Shown in pieces: positions 1 to 4,976 of a stretch of 9,279 nucleotides of DNA. The translations under genes and the position numbers were made by a program. Source of the stretch: Nocardioidaceae bacterium (lineage in GTDB: Bacteria > Actinomycetota > Actinomycetes > Propionibacteriales > Nocardioidaceae); assembly GCA_025966335.1 (NCBI GenBank), contig JAICRS010000112.1:1-9279 (forward strand). Reading direction: 5' to 3'. Numbering within the stretch: the stretch's first letter is position 1; each line of letters starts with the position of its first letter. The notes under the pieces are model-generated. The model did no database searches and was not told the origin of the DNA. It saw only the letters and a list, made by a program, of their open reading frames with translations.

Positions 1-15
1 GATGCGTCAATAACG

Positions 16-1092
16 TTAGACGTTAAACTTGAACTCCACCACGTCGCCGTCCACCATGACGTAGTCCTTGCCCTCCTGGCGGACCTTGCCCTGGGCCTTG
101 GCCTCGGCCATGGAGCCGGCGGCGTCGAGATCCGCGAAGGAGACGACCTCGGCCTTGATGAAGCCCTTCTCGAAGTCGGTGTGGATGACGCCGGCGGCCT
201 GCGGGGCGGTGGCGCCCTGCCGGATCGTCCAGGCGCGCGACTCCTTGGGGCCGGCGGTGAGGTAGGTCTGCAGGCCCAGGGTGTCGAAGCCGACCCGGGC
301 CAGGTTGTCGAGGCCCGGCTCGTCGATGCCCATCTCGGCGAGCATCTCGCGCGCCTCGTCCTCGTCGTCGAGCTCGACCAGCTCCGCCTCGAACTTCGCG
401 TCCAGGAAGATCGCCTCGGCCGGCGCGACGAGCTCCTGCATCTTCTGCTTCAACGAGTCGTCGGCGAGCTCGTCACTGTCGCAGTTGAACACGTAGATGT
501 AGGGCTTCGCGGTCATCAGCATGAGCTCGCGCAGCAGCGCCTTGTCGATCGAGGTGGCCAGGATCGGCGTACCCGACTCCAACGCCTCCTTGGCCTCCTT
601 CACCGCCTCGAGGATCGCGGCGTTCTCCTTCTTCAGCCGCGCCTCCTTCTCCAGCCTGGGCAGCGCCTTGTCGACGGTCTGCAGGTCGGCCAGGATCAGC
701 TCGGTCTGGATCGTGGAGATGTCGTTGGCCGGGTTCACGGCGCCGTGGACGTGGGTCACGTCCTCGTCGCGGAACACCCGGGTGACCTGGCAGATCGCGT
801 CGGACTCACGGATGTGCGAGAGGAACTTGTTGCCCAGCCCCTCCCCCTCGGAGGCACCCTTGACGATCCCGGCGATGTCGACGAACTGCACCGTCGCCGG
901 CAGCTGCTTGGCGGACCCGAAGATCTCCGCGAGCTTGGCCAGCCGGGCGTCGGGGACACCGACCACACCGACGTTCGGCTCGATCGTCGCGAACGGGTAG
1001 TTCGCCGCGAGGACGTCGTTCTTGGTCAGTGCGTTGAAGAGCGTGGACTTGCCCGCGTTGGGGAGCCCGACGATTCCGATGGTGAGTGCCAC
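16..1092 (-). CDS. ychF: YchF/Obg-family P-loop ATPase/GTPase (OLA1-like)
   Basis: Cytoplasmic TRAFAC-class nucleotide hydrolase that associates with ribosomes and acts in translation and stress responses (family knowledge). Seen: G1 loop GLPNAGKST near the N-terminus, G3 DIAGIVKGAS, the RVF segment that follows, a coiled-coil-rich insertion after it, and a C-terminal TGS-type domain ending EGKDYVMVDGDVVEFKFNV. The residue after the G3 glycine is hydrophobic, as in HAS-GTPases. I chose the GTG at 1090-1092 (358 residues, starting ALTIGIVG after the initiator) because YchF proteins usually begin just before GIVG; a TTG three codons upstream (1099-1101) is the alternative. A -10-like TAAAGT lies 8 bases before the GTG and there is no good Shine-Dalgarno, so the mRNA may be leaderless. 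Odd point: the G4 (NxxE) motif reads NCDS (residues 203-206), lacking the usual Glu. Family assignment is near certain. Confidence 0.97.
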   Translation of the reverse strand: MALTIGIVGLPNAGKSTLFNALTKNDVLAANYPFATIEPNVGVVGVPDARLAKLAEIFGSAKQLPATVQFVDIAGIVKGASEGEGLGNKFLSHIRESDAICQVTRVFRDEDVTHVHGAVNPANDISTIQTELILADLQTVDKALPRLEKEARLKKENAAILEAVKEAKEALESGTPILATSIDKALLRELMLMTAKPYIYVFNCDSDELADDSLKQKMQELVAPAEAIFLDAKFEAELVELDDEDEAREMLAEMGIDEPGLDNLARVGFDTLGLQTYLTAGPKESRAWTIRQGATAPQAAGVIHTDFEKGFIKAEVVSFADLDAAGSMAEAKAQGKVRQEGKDYVMVDGDVVEFKFNV

Positions 1093-1100
1093 GTGCGGCA

Positions 1101-1106
1101 ACTTTA
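1101..1106 (-). promoter_or_regulatory. candidate -10 box of a leaderless ychF promoter
   Basis: On the minus strand TAAAGT fits the actinobacterial -10 pattern TANNNT and ends 8 bases before the GTG start at 1092. No Shine-Dalgarno is visible between it and the start. The box plus following bases (TAAAGTTGCCGCA) matches, with one difference, the plus-strand element in front of xth. No convincing -35 is visible. Assignment is inference from spacing. Confidence 0.45.
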
Positions 1107-1172
1107 CGTGGCGGGCGGCCTACCGACGAATCGGCGTACGACGGACGCGGCGGCCGCGGCGGATGCACCTCC

Positions 1173-1178
1173 TAAGGT
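1173..1178 (+). promoter_or_regulatory. candidate -10 box of a leaderless xth promoter
   Basis: TAAGGT fits TANNNT and ends 6 bases before the ATG at 1185, placing a likely transcription start at or next to the start codon. The AAGG within it (1174-1177) could instead act as a weak Shine-Dalgarno 7 bases from the ATG, so the two readings compete. An AGGAGGT on the opposite strand (1168-1174) has no suitable start codon downstream. Confidence 0.45.
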
Positions 1179-1184
1179 TGCCGC

Positions 1185-1976
1185 ATGCGCATCGCGACCT
1201 GGAACGTGAACTCCATCCGCTCCCGCATCGGCAGGGTGGAGGCGTTCTTGCAGCGCCACGAGATCGACGTGCTCGCGATCCAGGAGACCAAGGCCCGCGA
1301 CGACCAGTGGCCGCTGATGGGGCTGGAGGCGCTCGGCTACGAGGTGGCGACCTGCGGCTACAACCAGTGGAACGGGGTGGCCGTCGCCTCGCGGGTCGGC
1401 CTGTCCGACGTACGCCTCGGGTTCGAGGGCATGCCGCAGTGGGGCGAGCCGCTCGCCGACGAGGCCCGGGCGGTCGCGGCCACCTGCGCCGGGGTACAGG
1501 TCTGGTCGCTCTACGTACCCAACGGCCGCGCGCTCGGCGACCCGCACCTGGACTACAAGCTGCGATGGCTCGACGCGTTGCGCGCCACCGCACAGGCTTG
1601 GCTGGCCGAGGAACCCGAGGCCCAGATCGCGCTCACCGGCGACTGGAACATCGCGCCGCGGGACGAGGACGTCTTCGACATCAGCCGGTTCACCACGAGC
1701 ACCCACGTCTCACCACCCGAGCGCGCCGCGTTCCACGCGATCGAGCGGGCCGGGTACGCCGACCTCGTCCGCCCGCACCAGCCAGGACCGGACGTGTTCA
1801 CCTACTGGGACTACTACCGGCAGCGGTTCGAGCGCAACCGCGGGATGCGGATCGACTTCATCCTCGGTTCACCGGCTCTCGAGAAACGGGTCACCGGTGC
1901 CATGATCGACCGGGACGAGCGGGCCGGCCAGGGTGCCAGTGACCACGCGCCCGTGATCGTAGACCTCGCCGACTGA
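1185..1976 (+). CDS. xth: exodeoxyribonuclease III (AP endonuclease)
   Basis: Exonuclease III / class II AP endonuclease: cuts 5' to abasic sites and removes 3' blocking groups in base excision repair, using a divalent metal. The 263-residue protein has the normal family length. The EEP-fold catalytic residues are all present: N7 (TWNVNS), E34 (IQETK, same number as in E. coli ExoIII), Y110 (YVPNG), D153 and N155 (GDWNIAP), D224 (RIDFILGSP) and D253-H254 (SDHAPV). The ATG start is set by the family N-terminus MRIATWNVNS. It diverges from ychF across 92 bases and is followed by an intergenic hairpin before rmuC, so it is probably monocistronic or loosely linked to rmuC. Assignment is near certain; the symbols xthA and exoA are used for the same gene. 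Confidence 0.97.
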   Translation: MRIATWNVNSIRSRIGRVEAFLQRHEIDVLAIQETKARDDQWPLMGLEALGYEVATCGYNQWNGVAVASRVGLSDVRLGFEGMPQWGEPLADEARAVAATCAGVQVWSLYVPNGRALGDPHLDYKLRWLDALRATAQAWLAEEPEAQIALTGDWNIAPRDEDVFDISRFTTSTHVSPPERAAFHAIERAGYADLVRPHQPGPDVFTYWDYYRQRFERNRGMRIDFILGSPALEKRVTGAMIDRDERAGQGASDHAPVIVDLAD

Positions 1977-1990
1977 GCAGCGGCCGTTCG

Positions 1991-2050
1991 GACGTGCAGC
2001 CCTCCCCTGTCGACGCGGAGAAGCCAGGAGTTCCGGGGAGGTTGCACGTC
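1991..2050. repeat. strong interrupted inverted repeat between xth and rmuC
   Basis: Left arm GACGTGCA-GC-CCTCCCC (1991-2007) pairs with right arm GGGGAGG-T-TGCACGTC (2035-2050): 8 bp plus 7 bp of perfect pairing with a small 2/1 internal loop and a 27-base loop containing GTCGAC. It lies 14 bases after the xth stop and 54 bases before rmuC. No T-tract follows on either strand, so it is not a classic intrinsic terminator. It could be a U-less actinobacterial terminator, a 3'-end stabiliser, a protein-binding palindrome or a dispersed repeat. Confidence 0.7.
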
Positions 2051-2104
2051 GGTGCGGCCGCGGAGGTCCCAGGAAATGTCGGCGCGCTCGGTCACCATGA
2101 GCAC

Positions 2105-3259
2105 ATGGAGCTCAACACGGTGTTCTCGCTGCTTCTCGTCCTGGTGGTCGGCGTCGCGCTCGGCGTGGCCGGCGGACTGCTCTGGGCACGCGCCCGCGCG
2201 GTGACCACGACGGAGCGGACTTCACGCCTCGAGATCGAGTCCCGCGCCGCGGACCAGGCCGTCGTGAAGGCCGGCCTCGACCGGTTGCACGACCAGATGC
2301 GCGAGCTCGACCAGCACCGGGTCTCCTGGCAGAGCCAGCTCAAGCAGCAGGTCGACGAGGTTCGCCACTCCACCGACTCCCTGCGGCGGGAGACCACCGC
2401 GCTGTCCACCGCGCTGCGCAAGCCGCAGGTCCGTGGCCGCTGGGGCGAGCTGCACCTGCGGCGCGCGGTCGAGATCGCCGGCCTGGTGGCCCGGTGCGAC
2501 TTCGCCGAACAGGTATCCGTCCGCAGCGACGACGGCCTGCTCCGGCCCGACCTCGTGGTGAACCTCGCCGGCGGCAAGAGCGTCGTCGTGGACGCCAAGG
2601 TGCCGCTCGACGCGTTCCTCGACGCGACCGGCGCCGACACCGACGAGGAACGCGACGCCCACCTGGCCCGGCACGCCCGCCAGCTCCGGGCCCATGTCGA
2701 CGCGCTCAGCGCCAAGGGCTACTGGCGGTCGCTGCCGGCCACCCCGGAGTTCGTGGTGCTCTTCGTCCCGGGCGAGTCGTTCCTGTCCGCTGCCCTCGAG
2801 TCCGAGCCGACGCTGCTGGAGTACGCCGCCACCCGGCAGGTCGTGCTCTCGACGCCCACAACGCTGATCGCCCTGCTGCGCACCGTCGCCTACGCGTGGA
2901 CGCAGGAGGCGCTCGCCGACAAGGCTCGCGACATCCACGTGTTGGGCCGCGACCTCTACGACCGGCTCGCGTCGATGGGTTCCCACCTCGACAGGCTCGG
3001 CCGCTCGCTGACGTCGGCGGTGGGCAGCTACAACAAGGCGGTCGGCTCGTTGGAGACCCGGGTGCTGGTCTCGGCGCGCCGGTTCGCCGAGCTCGAGGTC
3101 AGCGACCGGGACCTCGTGTCACCGGCGCCGGTGTCGGAGTCGGCGCGCCCGTTGACCGCGGCCGAGCTGATGGACGCGGTCGCCGAGCAGCGTGAGCCGT
3201 TCCTGGTCGAGGAGCCGGCTTCGGGCCCGCACGAACGGTCGCTGCGCGCGGCGGACTGA
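2105..3259 (+). CDS. rmuC: RmuC family DNA recombination protein
   Basis: RmuC proteins limit DNA inversion and rearrangement in E. coli and carry a PD-(D/E)XK-like nuclease core; the biochemical activity is not well established. Seen: an N-terminal membrane anchor (about residues 7-27), a predicted coiled coil (about 35-100, rich in E, Q, R and L), then the RmuC domain from about 105 to 345. Conserved blocks include RGRWGELHLRR (110-120), the RPDLVV strand with D149, and VVDAK with D163 and K165 as likely active-site residues; later blocks FVPGESFLSAAL and TPTTLIALLRTVAYAW are typical. I chose the ATG at 2105 (384 residues) because it places the transmembrane helix at the N-terminus; upstream in-frame sequence runs through the hairpin and looks non-coding. 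There is no clear Shine-Dalgarno; a weak CACCAT lies 6 bases before the ATG. It is followed after 92 bases by the DUF6542-type gene, which has its own likely promoter. Confidence 0.93.
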   Translation: MELNTVFSLLLVLVVGVALGVAGGLLWARARAVTTTERTSRLEIESRAADQAVVKAGLDRLHDQMRELDQHRVSWQSQLKQQVDEVRHSTDSLRRETTALSTALRKPQVRGRWGELHLRRAVEIAGLVARCDFAEQVSVRSDDGLLRPDLVVNLAGGKSVVVDAKVPLDAFLDATGADTDEERDAHLARHARQLRAHVDALSAKGYWRSLPATPEFVVLFVPGESFLSAALESEPTLLEYAATRQVVLSTPTTLIALLRTVAYAWTQEALADKARDIHVLGRDLYDRLASMGSHLDRLGRSLTSAVGSYNKAVGSLETRVLVSARRFAELEVSDRDLVSPAPVSESARPLTAAELMDAVAEQREPFLVEEPASGPHERSLRAAD

Positions 3260-3339
3260 CCACGCCCCCGGATCGGCGGACCCGCCAGCGGTTCGGAGCA
3301 CGTGCGGCGCGTCGCGGTGCACGGCCGTTGAACGGGCCA

Positions 3340-3345
3340 TAACTT
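3340..3345 (+). promoter_or_regulatory. candidate -10 box of a leaderless promoter for the DUF6542-type gene
   Basis: TAACTT matches TANNNT and ends 6 bases before the GTG at 3352, with no Shine-Dalgarno between, so the transcript probably starts at the start codon. An odd-centred palindrome CCGTT-G-AACGG (3325-3335) lies directly upstream, where a -35 or operator could be. Inference from pattern and spacing only. Confidence 0.45.
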
Positions 3346-3351
3346 GGGACC

Positions 3352-3801
3352 GTGAGCAACGGGCGCACGCTGTGGGAAGAGGGCCGGCAACCTGGACGCC
3401 AGGTGGTCACCCTTGCGGTGGCATTCTCCGTGCTGGTGGTCACGCTCGACCTGTTGATGTCCGGTCGGCTCACGCTCTTCTACGACCTGAGCTTCGTCGT
3501 CGTCTGCCTCGTGGCCGCGCTGGCGGTGCGTCCCCGTGACTTCTTCGCGGTCGGTGTGCTCCCGCCGCTGCTGATGTTCGCCACGGTGACCGTGCTCGCG
3601 CTGCTGGCACCAGGGTCCGTGGCCGAACCGGGCGACGGACTCATCCAGGCGGTCGTGTCCGGTCTCGCGCACCGAGCCGGTGCACTGGTCGCGGGCTACG
3701 CGCTGACGCTGGGCATCCTCGCGCTCCGGCAGCTGGCGATGCGCAACGCCGGCCGGATCCGCGGTGACCGGCGGGAGAACCGGTCGCACGCGCTGTCCTG
3801 A
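3352..3801 (+). CDS. four-helix membrane protein, DUF6542-like
   Basis: Small integral membrane protein of 149 residues and unknown function. Seen: four hydrophobic segments at about residues 18-36, 41-59, 65-86 and 104-126, a positively charged C-terminal tail (RNAGRIRGDRRENR) that would favour a cytoplasmic C-terminus, and the short motif VRPRDFF between helices 2 and 3. Architecture, size and position next to ispH match the actinobacterial DUF6542 family as I remember it; I have not compared it to a profile. The GTG start is supported by a -10-like TAACTT 6 bases upstream. Transcription probably ends at the hairpin at 3839-3884. No catalytic motif is visible. Helix count fairly sure, family name moderately sure. 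Confidence 0.8.
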   Translation: MSNGRTLWEEGRQPGRQVVTLAVAFSVLVVTLDLLMSGRLTLFYDLSFVVVCLVAALAVRPRDFFAVGVLPPLLMFATVTVLALLAPGSVAEPGDGLIQAVVSGLAHRAGALVAGYALTLGILALRQLAMRNAGRIRGDRRENRSHALS

Positions 3802-3810
3802 GCCACCGGT

Positions 3811-3836
3811 GTCGGGAGGAGCTCCCATCACCCGAC
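3811..3836 (+). other. GC-rich hairpin just upstream of the terminator
   Basis: Starting 10 bases after the stop of the DUF6542-type gene, GTCGGG (3811-3816) can pair with CCCGAC (3831-3836); alternatively GGGAG (3814-3818) pairs with CTCCC (3822-3826) around a GAG loop. It lies directly before the intrinsic terminator, giving a double hairpin. It may help stop RNA polymerase or protect the 3' end. Confidence 0.45.
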
Positions 3837-3838
3837 TC

Positions 3839-3884
3839 AGGAGCATCTCAGTCGCCTGGTGCCTGAGATGCTCCTTTGTTGTCT
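3839..3884 (+). terminator. Rho-independent terminator, plus strand
   Basis: A perfect 13-bp stem AGGAGCATCTCAG (3839-3851) / CTGAGATGCTCCT (3863-3875) with an 11-base loop is followed by the T-rich run TTGTTGTCT (3876-3884). The T-tract lies only on the plus-strand 3' side; the minus-strand side has none. It therefore terminates the DUF6542-type transcript and is not a clear terminator for ispH, which reads towards it from the right. Confidence 0.88.
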
Positions 3885-3916
3885 GACCCTGCAGTCTGTT
3901 GTCTGATCCCGCAGTC
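3877..3916. repeat. 20-bp tandem direct repeat, two copies
   Basis: Unit 1 (3877-3896) and unit 2 (3897-3916) are adjacent and identical at 18 of 20 positions, both starting TGTTGTCTGA and ending GCAGTC; they differ at unit positions 11 and 14. The first copy overlaps the terminator T-tract, and the second ends 8 bases from the ispH stop. It lies in the 3' region shared by two convergent genes. Confidence 0.85.
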
Positions 3917-3924
3917 GCCGGGGC

Positions 3925-4938
3925 TCAGGCGTTGGCCTTCTCGGCCGCGCGCATGTCGCGACGCAGCTCCGGCGGAAGCGCGAAGATCAGCGACTCCTCC
4001 GCCGAGTGCACCGCCTGCGCATCGGGGTAGCCGCGCTCAGCGAGGTAGCTGAGCACACCCTGGACCAGGTCCTCCGGCACGGAGGCGCCCGAGGTCACGC
4101 TGACCGTCTGCACGCCGTCGAGCCAGGCCTCGTCGATCTCACTGGCGTCGTCGACCCGGTAGGAAGCCTTCGCGCCGGCCTCGAGGGCGACCTCGACGAG
4201 CCGCACCGAGTTCGAGCTGTTGCCGGAGCCGACCACGATCACCAGGTCGGCGTTCGCGGAGATCTCCTTGATCGCCATCTGCCGGTTCTGGGTGGCGTAA
4301 CAGATGTCGTCCGAGGGCGGGTCGAGCAGCTGCGGGAACCGCTCGCGGATCGCGGCCACCGTCTCCAGGGTCTCGTCGACCGACAGCGTCGTCTGGGACA
4401 GCCAGGCCACCCTCGACGGGTCACGGACCTCGATGTGGGCGACATCATCGGGGCTCTGCACGAGCTGGATGTGTCCGGGCGCCTCGCCGGCGGTCCCCTC
4501 CACCTCCTCGTGCCCTTCGTGCCCGATCAGCAGGATGTCGTAGTCGTCGCCGGCGAACCGCTTGGCCTCGTGGTGCACCTTGGTCACCAGCGGACAGGTC
4601 GCGTCGATGGTCTTCAGGCCACGTTCCTGGGCCTGTCGGTGCACCTCCGGCGACACACCGTGCGCGGAGAACACGACGGTGGCGCCCTCGGGGACCTCGA
4701 CGAGCTCCTCCACGAAGATCGCGCCGCGGGACTCCAGGTTCGAGACCACGTGCTTGTTGTGCACGATCTGCTTGCGGACGTAGACCGGCGCGCCGTACAG
4801 GTCCAGCGCCTTCTCGACGGTGATCACCGCTCGGTCCACGCCGGCGCAGTAGCCGCGCGGAGCGGCCAGCAGGACGCTTCGCGAGTCGGCGGCAGCCGGG
4901 TCGAGGACAGGGGGCATCCCCAGATCGGAAGTGCTCAT
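3925..4938 (-). CDS. ispH: 4-hydroxy-3-methylbut-2-enyl diphosphate reductase
   Basis: IspH/LytB is the last enzyme of the MEP isoprenoid pathway: a cytosolic iron-sulphur protein that reductively dehydrates HMBPP to IPP and DMAPP. Seen: the three cluster-ligating cysteines C31 (PRGYCAGV), C115 (DATCPLV) and C213 (DDICYATQNRQ), the substrate-binding histidine motifs QIVHNKHVV, SAHGVSP and GHEGHEEVEGT, and the SSNS motif (GSGNSSNSVRL). The catalytic Glu-Thr pair is consistent with HEEVEGT and SQTTLS. From the ATG at 4936-4938 the protein has 337 residues, slightly longer than the roughly 315-residue E. coli form because of an N-terminal extension common in actinobacteria. I chose this start because TACCAT lies 7 bases upstream as a leaderless -10; an ATG three codons upstream (4945-4947) is the alternative. 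It diverges from xseA with interlocking promoters. Assignment near certain, exact start less so. Confidence 0.97.
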   Translation of the reverse strand: MSTSDLGMPPVLDPAAADSRSVLLAAPRGYCAGVDRAVITVEKALDLYGAPVYVRKQIVHNKHVVSNLESRGAIFVEELVEVPEGATVVFSAHGVSPEVHRQAQERGLKTIDATCPLVTKVHHEAKRFAGDDYDILLIGHEGHEEVEGTAGEAPGHIQLVQSPDDVAHIEVRDPSRVAWLSQTTLSVDETLETVAAIRERFPQLLDPPSDDICYATQNRQMAIKEISANADLVIVVGSGNSSNSVRLVEVALEAGAKASYRVDDASEIDEAWLDGVQTVSVTSGASVPEDLVQGVLSYLAERGYPDAQAVHSAEESLIFALPPELRRDMRAAEKANA

Positions 4939-4945
4939 GGCCTCC

Positions 4946-4951
4946 ATGGTA
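4946..4951 (-). promoter_or_regulatory. candidate -10 box of a leaderless ispH promoter
   Basis: On the minus strand TACCAT (TANNNT) ends 7 bases before the ATG at 4938. The intervening GGAGGCC contains a Shine-Dalgarno-like GGAGG, but only 2 bases from the ATG, too close for normal use. The box overlaps the alternative upstream ATG (4945-4947), which could not then be on this transcript. Confidence 0.45.
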
Positions 4952-4963
4952 GGTGGTCTGCCA

Positions 4964-4969
4964 TAGGGT
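4964..4969 (+). promoter_or_regulatory. candidate -10 box of a leaderless xseA promoter
   Basis: TAGGGT (TANNNT) ends 7 bases before the GTG start of xseA at 4977; no Shine-Dalgarno lies between. Only 12 bases separate it from the opposing ispH -10 box, so polymerase footprints at the two promoters would overlap. Confidence 0.45.
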
Positions 4970-4976
4970 TCCCTGC

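Noticed and set aside
11..25. TAACGTTA palindrome and repeated AACGT/ACGTT at the ychF 3' end
   Set aside because: Short, at the window edge and partly inside the ychF stop region; too little sequence to support a site.
1168..1174. Perfect AGGAGGT (minus strand) that looks like a Shine-Dalgarno for ychF
   Set aside because: It is about 76 bases from the ychF start with no nearby start codon opening a plausible gene; it overlaps the xth -10 region and is probably coincidental.
181..1209. Plus-strand open frame of 342 codons opposite ychF
   Set aside because: Antisense shadow of a certain gene, running into xth out of frame; no ribosome-binding site or domain.
1814..2104. Minus-strand frame (96 codons) crossing the xth-rmuC hairpin, resembling a possible leader peptide
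   Set aside because: It has no Shine-Dalgarno, no Cys or regulatory codon run, and its latter half is the antisense of xth. There is no minus-strand gene for it to regulate.
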